Shown here: one piece after another, positions 27,323 through 39,515 of the stretch
How positions within the stretch are numbered: the stretch's first letter is position 1
Layout of the letters: every line of letters begins with the position of its first letter
Origin: an uncultured SAR116 cluster alpha proteobacterium
GTDB lineage: Bacteria > Pseudomonadota > Alphaproteobacteria > Puniceispirillales > Marisalimonadaceae
Direction: 5' to 3'
Assembly (NCBI GenBank): GCA_902619485.1
Contig: CACNEF010000001.1
Coordinates: 434,001 to 498,000, forward strand
Length of the DNA: 64,000 nucleotides
Notes under the pieces: model-generated
Database searches by the model: none
What the model saw: only the letters and a program-made list of their open reading frames with translations
Told to the model about the DNA's origin: nothing
Made by a program: the position numbers and the translations under genes

Positions 27323-27876
27323 AAATCCTGTTCTTCTACGGTTTGTATTTTTAAATGTTGAAAATGTGTTTCTAATTCCATGTCTCTTAAATCAGAAAAT
27401 CTTTGAAATTCTTCTTCACTTAAAATATTGACATTAGATGAATCAAATGTGTTTGTTATATTTTCTTCAGAATTAGAAATGATTAGATTTTTTTCTATTT
27501 CTGACATTTCCTTTTTGATAGGTAACTCACCAACTCTTTCTTGAAATCTAACAATGGCTCTAAGACCTCTCTCAATAGCCGATTTCTCATCGTCATTTTC
27601 ACTTTCATCAAACCCGACGTAAAGAGCATGTATTATATGTTGTTTTGGATCTGGTAAAAGATCAATATCAAAAATCATTTCTCCTTCAGGATTTAAATTC
27701 ATATAAAACTCACTAAATCTCGCAAGAATTTCTCTAGTTCTAGACGGACCTGGTTCTATTGGGGGTGCTTTTTCGGGAGGTTGGGGAGCATTTAAACTAT
27801 TCCATATAGCAACACATATCATAAAGCTGAATGTTACAACTAAAGCTATTATAAATGGTGTAAAATCTTCAAACAT
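27319..27876 (-). CDS. Hypothetical membrane-anchored protein
   Basis: I do not recognise this 185-aa protein. It has one N-terminal membrane helix (residues 8-27, FIIALVVTFSFMICVAIWNS), a proline-rich linker (PQPPEKAPPIEPGP) and a soluble acidic domain. The C-terminal half is Glu/Asp-rich and probably helical. Its last 4 bp overlap the hydrolase start, so the two are probably co-expressed. A structural role at the inner membrane is a guess. Confidence 0.65.
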   Translation of the reverse strand: MFEDFTPFIIALVVTFSFMICVAIWNSLNAPQPPEKAPPIEPGPSRTREILARFSEFYMNLNPEGEMIFDIDLLPDPKQHIIHALYVGFDESENDDEKSAIERGLRAIVRFQERVGELPIKKEMSEIEKNLIISNSEENITNTFDSSNVNILSEEEFQRFSDLRDMELETHFQHLKIQTVEEQDL

Positions 27877-28068
27877 TTGTTACATATAATAATAAGAATA
27901 ACGAAATGTAAGTAACTAAATAATAAATTTCAGTAAAAATTTATAGACATAATCTCAAAGTTTTTTTAAAAAATATTATCTATATATATCAATTACTTAA
28001 AGTGTGTTAATAGTTGTTTTCAATTATAGTGATTTGCAATTAGTGCAGTTTTCTTGTTATTATGATTC

Positions 28069-28085
28069 TTGAATTTTTAATTCAA
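28069..28085. promoter_or_regulatory. Palindrome upstream of opuAC
   Basis: TTGAATT-TTT-AATTCAA is a perfect 7-bp inverted repeat around 60 bp upstream of the substrate-binding-protein gene, in the 269-bp gap 27877-28145. It may be an operator. AT-rich DNA throws up such palindromes by chance, so the significance is uncertain. Confidence 0.25.
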
Positions 28086-28111
28086 TTTACTTTAATTTAA
28101 TTAATCAAGGT

Positions 28112-28126
28112 TTGTAATTATTACAA
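28112..28126. promoter_or_regulatory. Palindrome just ahead of the opuAC ribosome-binding site
   Basis: TTGTAAT-T-ATTACAA is a perfect inverted repeat 8 bp before the AGGAG ribosome-binding site (28135-28139) of the transporter binding-protein gene. The location near the leader suggests a regulator site or RNA hairpin that could affect translation. Only the symmetry and place are seen. Confidence 0.3.
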
Positions 28127-28145
28127 GCGGAAACAGGAGAATAAA

Positions 28146-29162
28146 ATGAAAAGGGTATTCGGAGCTGCATTTACTATGGCGGCAACCGTAGCCGTAGGCC
28201 TTAGTTGGGCTACAATTGGTAACGCTGCATGTGGAAAAGTAACTATTGCAGAAATGAATTGGGCATCTGCTGAATTAATGGCCAATGTAGATAAAATAAT
28301 TTTAGAAAAAGGTTATGGATGCGAAGTTGAACTAGTTTCAGGTGCTACAATGCCAACCTTTACTTCAATGAATGAAAAAGGATCACCTGATGTTGCTCCA
28401 GAATTGTGGGCTAATGCAGTTGCTGTTCCATTAAAAAAAGCTGTTGGTGAAAACAGATTAATTGTTGCTAACAAAGGTCCAATCACTGGTTTAGGTGAAG
28501 GTTGGTGGCTTCCTCCTCACACTATCAAAAAACACCCAGAGTTAAAAACAGCTTTAGATGTTTTAAATAGACCTGATCTTTTTCCATATTCTGAAGATAA
28601 ATCTAAGGGAGCTTTCGTTGGGTGTCCTGCAGGTTGGGGTTGCCAATTAGCTAATGCTAACCTTTTTAGAGCTTTTGAAATGGAGAAAAAAGGATGGGTT
28701 CTTGTTGATCCAGGAAGTGCTGCTGGTTTAGATGGTTCAATGGCGAAAGCTGTTGAGAGAGGTGAAAATTGGTTTGGTTATTACTGGTCACCAACATCTA
28801 TGATTGGAAAATATAAAATGCACAAGTTAGACTTTGGTGTACCTTTTGGTGGAAAAGATAACTGGGATAACTGCATTGTGAAGCCAGAGAAAGAATGTGC
28901 AAATCCACAAAAATCTTCTTGGGTTAAGTCTGAAGTTAATAGTGTAGTGTCAGCAAATTTTAAAAAGAATGCTAGTGTCGCTATGAATTACATTACAAAC
29001 AGAGTTTATCCAGGTGAAATAATGAATGGAATGCTTGTTTTTATGACTGAACAAAAAGCGTCTGGAAAAGATGCTGCTTTCGAGTTTCTAGAGAAGCACG
29101 GAAGCGTTTGGGAAAAATGGGTTTCTGCAGACGTAGCTAAAAAAGTTAAAGCTGGTCTTTAA
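28146..29162 (+). CDS. Glycine betaine/choline/DMSP-type ABC transporter substrate-binding protein
   Basis: An OpuAC-family periplasmic protein of 338 aa. The signal peptide is MKRVFGAAFTMAATVAVGLSWATIGNA, and the mature part opens CGKVTIAEMNWASAELMANVDKIILEKGYGCEVELV. Aromatic residues that could cage a quaternary amine or sulfonium appear in GEGWWLPP and NWFGYYWSPT. Family members bind glycine betaine, choline, proline betaine or DMSP. The good AGGAG site and a following terminator suggest high expression, as is usual for binding proteins. The nearby DmdA-like gene makes DMSP a plausible substrate, by inference only. Confidence 0.88.
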   Translation: MKRVFGAAFTMAATVAVGLSWATIGNAACGKVTIAEMNWASAELMANVDKIILEKGYGCEVELVSGATMPTFTSMNEKGSPDVAPELWANAVAVPLKKAVGENRLIVANKGPITGLGEGWWLPPHTIKKHPELKTALDVLNRPDLFPYSEDKSKGAFVGCPAGWGCQLANANLFRAFEMEKKGWVLVDPGSAAGLDGSMAKAVERGENWFGYYWSPTSMIGKYKMHKLDFGVPFGGKDNWDNCIVKPEKECANPQKSSWVKSEVNSVVSANFKKNASVAMNYITNRVYPGEIMNGMLVFMTEQKASGKDAAFEFLEKHGSVWEKWVSADVAKKVKAGL

Positions 29163-29177
29163 GTAATACCAAATTTT

Positions 29178-29222
29178 ATAATCACCATCTTAAGTAAATT
29201 TAGGGTGGTGATTATTTTTTTT
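29178..29222 (+). terminator. Intrinsic terminator between binding protein and permease genes
   Basis: A 12-bp stem (29178-29189 with 29204-29215; one T-G pair) closes a 14-nt loop, followed by a run of eight T. The position between the first and second genes of one operon suggests partial termination that keeps binding protein in excess over the membrane components. Confidence 0.75.
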
Positions 29223-29242
29223 ACAGAAAAGGAATGTAAAAA

Positions 29243-30130
29243 ATGGATTGGTTTTTTAATTTCCCAGACATGAGCAGATCTGATTTAAGAGAATTTAAGA
29301 AAACTGTAGATTTTGCATTCACTGATTTTTCAAGGACTTATGGCCAAGGCATTGAAGAGTTTTTTGAACCACTACTGATGTTTTTAGTATGGTTCGAAAA
29401 GCTTTTTATTAATACCCCTTGGCCTATTATTATATTTAGTATTCTTTTACTCGCTTGGATAGGCTCAAGATCCATATTAATAGTTGTTGGAACTTTTTTG
29501 AGTTTTATGTTGATTGGTTATTTCGGTATGTGGGAAGATACAATGTCAACATTAGCTATAATACTTGTAGCTACATTCCTATGTATAGCAATTGGTATAC
29601 CACTAGGTATTGCTATGGCAAGAAGTAATAAGGTCCAAGCAGCAATAGTTCCTGTTTTAGACGTAATGCAAACAATTCCTAGTTTTGTATATTTAATACC
29701 AGTTGTGATGCTTTTAGGTATTGGAAAGGTTCCTGGATTAATTGCAGTATGTATTTATGCTATTCCTCCAATTGTTCGTTTAACGAATTTAGGCATAAGG
29801 TTGGTAGATAAAGACGTTTTAGAAGCAGCAGACTCATTTGGAGCAAATTATTGGCAGAAATTATTAGGAGTTCAAATGCCATTGGCTCTACCAACTATAT
29901 TTGCTGGTGTAAATCAAACAATAATGATGGCCTTAGCAATGGTAGTAATAGCATCTATGATTGGCGTTAAAGGTCTTGGCCTTCCAGTTTTAAGAGCAAT
30001 TTCAAATCAGTATTTAGCTCTGGGATTAATGAATGGTCTTGCTATAGTAATACTAGCAATTATTTTTGACAGAGTTACACAAAAATTTGGACTGAGAATG
30101 CAAAAATATAGGAACGAAGGTAAGGATTAA
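29243..30130 (+). CDS. Glycine betaine/proline-type ABC transporter permease
   Basis: An OpuAB/ProW-family inner-membrane permease, 295 aa. Hydrophobic segments begin near residue 60, and the BPD_transp_1 core runs about 100-280 with the EAA-loop region EAADSFGANYWQKLLGVQMPLALPTIFAG that contacts the ATPase. The N-terminal 60 residues are a cytosolic extension (MDWFFNFPDMSRSDLREF). It follows the binding protein after an internal terminator and is followed within 4 bp by the ATPase gene, completing the importer. Confidence 0.92.
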   Translation: MDWFFNFPDMSRSDLREFKKTVDFAFTDFSRTYGQGIEEFFEPLLMFLVWFEKLFINTPWPIIIFSILLLAWIGSRSILIVVGTFLSFMLIGYFGMWEDTMSTLAIILVATFLCIAIGIPLGIAMARSNKVQAAIVPVLDVMQTIPSFVYLIPVVMLLGIGKVPGLIAVCIYAIPPIVRLTNLGIRLVDKDVLEAADSFGANYWQKLLGVQMPLALPTIFAGVNQTIMMALAMVVIASMIGVKGLGLPVLRAISNQYLALGLMNGLAIVILAIIFDRVTQKFGLRMQKYRNEGKD

Positions 30131-30134
30131 TATA

Positions 30135-31187
30135 ATGAATTCAAAAAGTATATTAATCAAAGTAAGTCAACTTTATAAGATTTTTGGAGATGGTGATAAA
30201 AATGCACTTGATCTGGTTAAAAATGGAATGGGTAAAGACGAACTCCTTGAGAAGTCAAACTGTGTTCTCGGATTAAATAATATAAATCTAAATATTAATA
30301 GAGGGAAGATACAAGTTGTTATGGGTCTTTCTGGTTCAGGCAAATCAACTCTAATAAGACATCTTAATAGATTAATAGAACCAACAAGTGGTGAAATACT
30401 GTTTAATGATACAAATATCCTAAATTTAACTTCTAAAGAACTCATTCAGTTCAGACAAAATAATATGTCTATGGTTTTTCAAAAATTTGCTTTATTTCCT
30501 CACAAAACAGTTTTACAAAATGTTGGTTACGGACTAGCAATTCAAAATATTTCTAAAGATGAATGGTCAGAAAAAGCTCAAAAATGGATTAAGAGAGTTG
30601 GATTAGATGGTTACGAAACATATTATCCAGGACAATTGTCAGGTGGTATGCAACAAAGAGTGGGACTTGCAAGAGCACTTGCAACAGATGCAGAAATACT
30701 ACTAATGGATGAAGCTTTTTCTGCTTTAGATCCATTAATTCGTTCAGAAATGCAAAATATACTTTTAGATCTTCAGAGTGAATTACATAAAACTATAATA
30801 TTTATTACACATGATCTTGATGAAGCTCTTAAAATTGGAGATAGAATAGCTATTCTTCGCGATGGAAGCATGGTTCAAGACAGTGATCCTCAAGAAATAA
30901 TAATGAATCCTGCAGATGAATACGTCTCTGATTTTATAAAAGATATTAATAGAGCAAGGGTCATTCAAGCAAAATCAATTATGACACCAACAAACACAAA
31001 AAGCTCTGGTGCAACTGTCAAAGAAGATATGGTGTTAGAGGATATACTTCAAATAATGTCAGATGCACCTTCAAAGCCAGTTACAATTGAAAACTCAAAA
31101 GGTAAAATAACTGGTAAGATAGAAATGGTAAATTTAATTGAGGGAATGAAAAGACCTAAATCACTTGGGACAAGTATTACTGGCTAG
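30135..31187 (+). CDS. Glycine betaine/proline-type ABC transporter ATP-binding protein
   Basis: An OpuAA/ProV-family ATPase of 350 aa. Walker A is GLSGSGKST at 64-72, the signature is LSGGMQQR, and Walker B is ILLMDEAFSALDP. N-terminal KIFGDGDKNALDLVKNGMGKDELLEKSNCVLGL is typical of the ProV subfamily. The C-terminus beyond about 270 is a single reduced CBS-like region (IMTPTNTKSSGATVKEDMVLEDILQIMSDAPSKPV), shorter than the two CBS domains of ProV. It overlaps the ugd gene tail to tail by 11 bp. Confidence 0.93.
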   Translation: MNSKSILIKVSQLYKIFGDGDKNALDLVKNGMGKDELLEKSNCVLGLNNINLNINRGKIQVVMGLSGSGKSTLIRHLNRLIEPTSGEILFNDTNILNLTSKELIQFRQNNMSMVFQKFALFPHKTVLQNVGYGLAIQNISKDEWSEKAQKWIKRVGLDGYETYYPGQLSGGMQQRVGLARALATDAEILLMDEAFSALDPLIRSEMQNILLDLQSELHKTIIFITHDLDEALKIGDRIAILRDGSMVQDSDPQEIIMNPADEYVSDFIKDINRARVIQAKSIMTPTNTKSSGATVKEDMVLEDILQIMSDAPSKPVTIENSKGKITGKIEMVNLIEGMKRPKSLGTSITG

Positions 31188-32493
31188 GAGTTAGTCTTCC
31201 TATTTGAGTGAGATTGAATCCACTTTCACGAAAATTGTCTGGGTTAAGTGCGTTTCTTAAATCAATTAAAATATTTCCTTTCATATGTTTTTTTAATCTT
31301 TCCGGTGACAAACTCCTGAATTCATTCCACTCAGTCAAAATTACAAGTGCATCACTATTGTTAATGCAATCTTCAATACATTCAGTAAATTGGACATTTT
31401 GTAATAATTTTTTTGCTTCATCCATGGCTACTGGATCATATGCAGAGATTTGTAAATTTTTTTCTTGAAGTTTGGGGATAATATCAAGACACGGACTTTC
31501 TCTCATATCATCTGTTTCTGGTTTGAATGCTAACCCTAGAATAGATATTTTCTTATTCTCATATTTTTTTCCTAAGGCAGAAATTATTTTTTCTGCCATA
31601 TCTATTTTTCTTTGAGAATTGTATTTGATCACATTTTCTACAATAGAAATATTAGAGTTATAATAATTAGCGGTTTTTACAAGTGCTTGAGTGTCTTTTG
31701 GAAAACAAGATCCACCATAACCTGGTCCAGGATGCAAGAATTTACTACCAATTCTTTTGTCAAGACCGATTCCTCGTGAAACATCATGAACATCCGCCCC
31801 AACTTTTTCACATAAATCTGCCATCTGATTAATATAAGAAATTTTAACAGCCAAGAATGCATTACCAGCATACTTAATCAACTCGGCTGTTTTTAAATCA
31901 GTAAATAAAATTGGAGTTTCAATTAGATATAAAGGTTTATATATTTTTGAAATTACTTCTTTGGCTTTTTCAGTTTCGTAACCAACAACCACTCTATCTG
32001 GTCTCATAAAATCCTCAATAGCATTACCTTCTCTTAAAAATTCTGGATTTGAAACCACATCAAATTTAGCTTCGGGATTTGTTTTGCTAATAATTTTTTT
32101 TATTTCATTTCCTGTTCCAACTGGTACCGTGGACTTAGTGACAACAACTGTATAGCCAACTAAATTTTTTGCTATTTCTTCTGCAGCTTCATAAATATAT
32201 GATAAATCAGCATAACCATCACCACGTCTTGCAGGTGTTCCCACAGCAATAAAAACAATGTCTGCGTTTGTTATATTTTTTTTTATATCATTGCTAAAAG
32301 TGAGCCGGTTAGCATCTTTGTTCTTTTTAACTAAATTCTCAAGACCAGGTTCATAGATAGGTATAATGTTTTTTTTTAGGTTAGTGATTTTGTCTTTATC
32401 TTTGTCTACACAACATACATCAAAACCAAACTCTGAAAAACAAGTTCCAGATACTAACCCAACATAGCCAGTTCCTAATATTGTTATTTTCAT
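31177..32493 (-). CDS. ugd: UDP-glucose 6-dehydrogenase
   Basis: Oxidises UDP-glucose to UDP-glucuronate with NAD in two steps. The 438-aa protein has the N-terminal Rossmann motif MKITILGTGYVGLVSGTCFSEFG and the catalytic-cysteine loop GPGYGGSCFPKDTQAL; the C-terminal domain FKPETDDMRESPCLDII is intact. It is divergent from galU, whose product is its substrate, across a 101-bp gap. A likely role is providing uronic acids for surface polysaccharide. Confidence 0.95.
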   Translation of the reverse strand: MKITILGTGYVGLVSGTCFSEFGFDVCCVDKDKDKITNLKKNIIPIYEPGLENLVKKNKDANRLTFSNDIKKNITNADIVFIAVGTPARRGDGYADLSYIYEAAEEIAKNLVGYTVVVTKSTVPVGTGNEIKKIISKTNPEAKFDVVSNPEFLREGNAIEDFMRPDRVVVGYETEKAKEVISKIYKPLYLIETPILFTDLKTAELIKYAGNAFLAVKISYINQMADLCEKVGADVHDVSRGIGLDKRIGSKFLHPGPGYGGSCFPKDTQALVKTANYYNSNISIVENVIKYNSQRKIDMAEKIISALGKKYENKKISILGLAFKPETDDMRESPCLDIIPKLQEKNLQISAYDPVAMDEAKKLLQNVQFTECIEDCINNSDALVILTEWNEFRSLSPERLKKHMKGNILIDLRNALNPDNFRESGFNLTQIGRLTPSQ

Positions 32494-32594
32494 GACATAT
32501 CCTCTTATATTTGAGAAACATAAAGTTTTTAACTGATTGAAAATAAAAAAATAATAACCATATCAACTACTATACTAGTTTATAGGATTTGTGA

Positions 32595-33458
32595 ATGAAA
32601 ATTAAGAAAGCAATATTTCCAGTGGGTGGATTAGGTACAAGATTTCTTCCTGCTACCAAGTCAATGCCTAAAGAAATGCTTCCAATTGTTGATAAGCCCC
32701 TTATACAATATGCAGTTGAAGAAGCGGCTAATGCAGGTATTGACCAATTTATTTTTGTTACTAGTCGAGGAAAATCTGCTATAGAAAATCATTTTGATCA
32801 TTCTTTTGAACTAGAAAATAACTTACTTTCAAAAGGAAAAAGACAAACCCTTAAAACTGCTCAAGAAATGCTTAAAATCCCTGGATCATTTGCTTACGTA
32901 AGACAACAAGAACCAGCTGGTCTTGGTCATGCTGTTTGGTGTGCTAGGCATTTAATTGGAGATGAACCAGTTGCCATAATTCTTGCTGATGACTTAATTT
33001 ATGGTGGAAATACAATTAAAGAAATGATTTATAAATATAATTCTGGTAACATGCTTGCTGTAATGGATGTAGACAGAAAAGACGTATCTTCATATGGAGT
33101 GATTTCTCCTGGAAAATCGATAGACCAAAATGTTACTGAAATTTTAGGCCTTATAGAAAAACCATCCACAGAAAATGCACCTAGCAATATGGCTGTTGTC
33201 GGGAGATATATTATAGAACCAGCCGTTTTTGAGGTCTTAGAACAACAAAATAGAGGTGCTAGCAATGAAATTCAACTTACTGACGCTATAGCAAGTAGAA
33301 TAGGAGCGTCAAATTGTATGGGATATAAATTTTCAGAGGAGCGATTTGATTGTGGGTCTAAATTAGGATTTATACAAGCAAACATTCGTTTTTCTATTGA
33401 AAGGCCAGAGATGAAACAGAATCTTAAAAGTTGGCTAAAACGTGAAATAGTTAGTTGA
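32595..33458 (+). CDS. galU: UTP-glucose-1-phosphate uridylyltransferase
   Basis: Makes UDP-glucose from UTP and glucose-1-phosphate. The 287-aa sequence begins MKIKKAIFPVGGLGTRFLPATKSMPKEMLPIVDKPLIQYAVEEA, with the nucleotide-binding G-G-x-G-T-R and the signature lysine. The GLGHAVWCAR and ILADDLI segments are conserved. A phosphomannomutase/phosphoglucomutase gene follows 5 bp downstream and can supply glucose-1-phosphate; the divergent ugd uses the product. Confidence 0.96.
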   Translation: MKIKKAIFPVGGLGTRFLPATKSMPKEMLPIVDKPLIQYAVEEAANAGIDQFIFVTSRGKSAIENHFDHSFELENNLLSKGKRQTLKTAQEMLKIPGSFAYVRQQEPAGLGHAVWCARHLIGDEPVAIILADDLIYGGNTIKEMIYKYNSGNMLAVMDVDRKDVSSYGVISPGKSIDQNVTEILGLIEKPSTENAPSNMAVVGRYIIEPAVFEVLEQQNRGASNEIQLTDAIASRIGASNCMGYKFSEERFDCGSKLGFIQANIRFSIERPEMKQNLKSWLKREIVS

Positions 33459-33463
33459 AATTG

Positions 33464-34873
33464 ATGTTTAAGCATACTTTTAACAACACAATTCTTAGAT
33501 CATATGACATTAGGGGTATTTATGAAAAAACCTTAACAAAAAAAGACGCCTTCATGCTTGGTTTTTTCTTTGGCATTACAGTCAGAGAAAAATATCCAGA
33601 AAAAAAAAATCCATTAATTGTTGTTGGAATGGATGGGAGGTTATCTAGCCCATTATTAGAAGAAAAACTGACTGAAGGGCTTGAAAATTCTGGTTGCGAA
33701 ATTTATAGAATTGGAATGGGTCCAACGCCAATGCTCTATTTTGCAAGTAATTATTATAAGGCAGATGGAGCAATACAAGTCACTGGAAGTCATAATCCAA
33801 AGGATTATAATGGTTTTAAAATAGTTTTAAATCAAAACTCTTTCTTTGGAGAAGAAATTCAAGAACTAGGTCATTTTGCAAGTAAAGGTTATTCAAGAAC
33901 ATTTAATGGTTTTTCTAAATCTGTCGCAATAAATTCTCATTATATTGATGAAATTATTAGACCTCTTCAAAATATTAAACGACAACTTGATGATAAAACT
34001 ATTGTTTGGGATTGTGGTAATGGCGCATCCGGTCCTTCACTTGAGATGATAACATCAAAAATTCCTGGAAAACACGTTATCTTATATTCTAAAGTTGATG
34101 GAAATTTCCCAAATCATCATCCTGATCCTACTGATGAGTCTACTCTAAAAATTTTGAAAAATAAAATGAAAGAGGTTGATGCTGAACTTGGGATAGCATT
34201 TGATGGAGATGGTGACAGAATTGGTGTTATTGACAAGAAAGGAAGGCCAATTCCTGGTGATTTATTAACTGCATTTCTTGCAAATTCAATAGCTTCAAAT
34301 GATAAAATTACCCAAACAATAATTTTAGATATTAAGTCAAGTTATGTTGCATATGAAAATATAATATCTCTTGGTTTTAAAGCAGAAATTGGAAAAACAG
34401 GGCATTCAAACATCAAAAAAAGAATTAAAGAGATAAAATCCCCATTAGCAGGTGAAATGTCTGGCCACATATTTTTTAGTGATACCTATTTTGGTTATGA
34501 TGATGCACTTTATGCAGCTATAAGATTACTTACCTTAACGGCAAATAATTTTGAATTAGATAAATTTATATCAACTTTGCCTGAAACATTTGTTTCACCT
34601 GAAATTAAGGTTTTTTGTTCTGATGAAATTAAATTTTTAACTATTGATAATATATCAAAAAAAGTGTTTGAAAAATATAATCCCAATGATGTAATTACAT
34701 TAGACGGCTTAAGGATCAAAAATAATCATGGTTGGTGGTTAATACGCGCAAGTAACACTGAAGAAGCACTGGTAGTTAGGTTTGAAGGTAAATCTGAAAA
34801 AGATAAGAAAGAATTGTATTTTGAAGTTAAAAATCTTCTCAAAAATGAAGGATTGACTTTAGATAATTTTTAA
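33464..34873 (+). CDS. Phosphomannomutase/phosphoglucomutase
   Basis: A hexose-phosphate mutase of the ManB/AlgC type, 469 aa from ATG 33464; the frame also opens at a TTG three codons upstream that overlaps the galU stop. The active-site phosphoserine motif is TGSHNPKDYNG and the Mg-binding loop is FDGDGDRIGVID; the sugar-specificity region GEMSGH and the phosphate-binding RASNTEEALVVRFEG at the C-terminus are intact. Close coupling to galU suggests production of sugar-1-phosphates for UDP-sugar synthesis. Confidence 0.9.
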   Translation: MFKHTFNNTILRSYDIRGIYEKTLTKKDAFMLGFFFGITVREKYPEKKNPLIVVGMDGRLSSPLLEEKLTEGLENSGCEIYRIGMGPTPMLYFASNYYKADGAIQVTGSHNPKDYNGFKIVLNQNSFFGEEIQELGHFASKGYSRTFNGFSKSVAINSHYIDEIIRPLQNIKRQLDDKTIVWDCGNGASGPSLEMITSKIPGKHVILYSKVDGNFPNHHPDPTDESTLKILKNKMKEVDAELGIAFDGDGDRIGVIDKKGRPIPGDLLTAFLANSIASNDKITQTIILDIKSSYVAYENIISLGFKAEIGKTGHSNIKKRIKEIKSPLAGEMSGHIFFSDTYFGYDDALYAAIRLLTLTANNFELDKFISTLPETFVSPEIKVFCSDEIKFLTIDNISKKVFEKYNPNDVITLDGLRIKNNHGWWLIRASNTEEALVVRFEGKSEKDKKELYFEVKNLLKNEGLTLDNF

Positions 34874-34918
34874 AAAATGATATTAATTTTTTGAATAATA
34901 CTCACATTGGGGATAAAA

Positions 34919-38210
<3,292 letters not shown>

Positions 38211-38272
38211 TTATTTAATAAAGTCAATTACTTAGTTAAATTAATTTAACTATTACAATATGTGTATATTTA

Positions 38273-38968
38273 TTAGTTTATCTTACTATATATAGTAGCA
38301 ATAGGCTTGAAAGATTTTCTGTGTAAATCTAAAATACCATTTTCTAAAATAGCATTTATATGAGTTTTTGTCCCATATCCAAAATTACTGTCAAACAAGT
38401 AAGATGGGTGTTTTTTTGACCATTGCCTCATTACAGTATCTCTTGTTTCTTTTGAAATAATACTTGCTAAAGCAATAGTTTTGCAAAGACTATCACCCTT
38501 GACAAGAGCTTTAATTGAATATTTATCTAAATGTAATTTGTTAAGTAGTAAAAAATTGTCCAAATTTTTAAAATCTGGTTTAAATTTTCCATCAATATAA
38601 ATACAAAAATCTTTATTTCTAAATAGTTGTGAGTGTTTTTTTAATTCTTGAGTTAGTGAAAAGATAGACCTCTTCATAGCAATTGCATTTGCATATGAAA
38701 GACCATACTTGTCAATTTCCATTACACTAGCAATAGAAGAACAATATTTAACAAAATTATCTAATGATAATATTATCTCTTTTCGCTTAGACGATTTTAA
38801 TTTCTTGCTATCGTTAATTTCTGAATGCAAAGATTTATATTTAGTAAAATCAAACCAACATGCGGTCGACACTAATGGACCAGCCCATGAACCCCTTCCA
38901 GCTTCATCAACTCCTATCATAATTATATTTTTGTTATATAAATCTCTTTCTATATCAAAACTTATCAT
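38273..38968 (-). CDS. rnhB: Ribonuclease HII
   Basis: RNase HII removes ribonucleotides from DNA. The 231-aa protein has the active-site sequence IGVDEAGRGSWAGPLVSTACW (acidic DEG motif) and later ASIISKETRD. The N-terminal 15 residues are slightly extended relative to the shortest family members. In many alphaproteobacteria rnhB is next to ccrM, as here. Its ATG shares one base with the stop codon of the MoaB gene. Confidence 0.94.
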   Translation of the reverse strand: MISFDIERDLYNKNIIMIGVDEAGRGSWAGPLVSTACWFDFTKYKSLHSEINDSKKLKSSKRKEIILSLDNFVKYCSSIASVMEIDKYGLSYANAIAMKRSIFSLTQELKKHSQLFRNKDFCIYIDGKFKPDFKNLDNFLLLNKLHLDKYSIKALVKGDSLCKTIALASIISKETRDTVMRQWSKKHPSYLFDSNFGYGTKTHINAILENGILDLHRKSFKPIATIYSKIN

Positions 38969-39507
38969 TAATTTTTAGAACGATAAAATTTATGTTCTTG
39001 GAGTCTAGGCATAATTTCTACAAAGTTACATGGTTTATGTCTTATATCCAATTGATATTTCAATATTTCGTCCCATCCATCTTTACATGCAGAAGGAGAG
39101 CCAGGTAAACAGAAAATATATTTGCCACATGCAACTCCAGCAAGTGCTCGTGATTGTAATGCTGATGTATTAATTTTTTTAAATGATAACCAACGAAACA
39201 TTTCTCCAAAACCATCTATGGTTTTTTCGAAAAGTTTTTCCATTACTTCAGGTGTAATATCTCTTCCTGTAAGTCCAGTACCACCAGTAGAAATTATAAC
39301 ATCTATATCTTTATTATTGAGTAACTTTTTAAATAAATCATAGATGTTATTAAAATCGTCTTTTACTATTTCTCTAACTGTTACATTGTGCCCAAATTGT
39401 ATGATTCTATTTTGTAAAGTATCACCTGACTTGTCATTTTTTAATTCCCTTGTGTCTGAAATAGTCACAACTGCAATATTTATGGAAATAAATTCATTTT
39501 CTACCAT
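38968..39507 (-). CDS. moaB: Molybdopterin biosynthesis MoaB/MogA family protein
   Basis: The 179-aa sequence shows the MoCF-binding fold: VTISDTRELKNDKSGDTLQNRI, IISTGGTGLTGRDITPEVMEK with the conserved TGGTG, and LPGSPSACKDGWDEIL. MogA adenylylates molybdopterin; MoaB is close, with the usual PGSP and D-x-T-P-E residues present. No other molybdenum cofactor gene is in the window. The stop overlaps rnhB by one base. Confidence 0.88.
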   Translation of the reverse strand: MVENEFISINIAVVTISDTRELKNDKSGDTLQNRIIQFGHNVTVREIVKDDFNNIYDLFKKLLNNKDIDVIISTGGTGLTGRDITPEVMEKLFEKTIDGFGEMFRWLSFKKINTSALQSRALAGVACGKYIFCLPGSPSACKDGWDEILKYQLDIRHKPCNFVEIMPRLQEHKFYRSKN

Positions 39508-39515
39508 TATTAATA

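Noticed and set aside
31765-31785. CTCGTGAAAC resembling a parS half-site inside ugd
   Set aside because: Only one half matches and the other arm does not pair; it is far from the two real parS sites.
34874-34918. Glycine riboswitch ahead of malate synthase, as described in SAR11
   Set aside because: Only 45 bp separate the two genes, too short for the aptamer, and no matching motif is seen.
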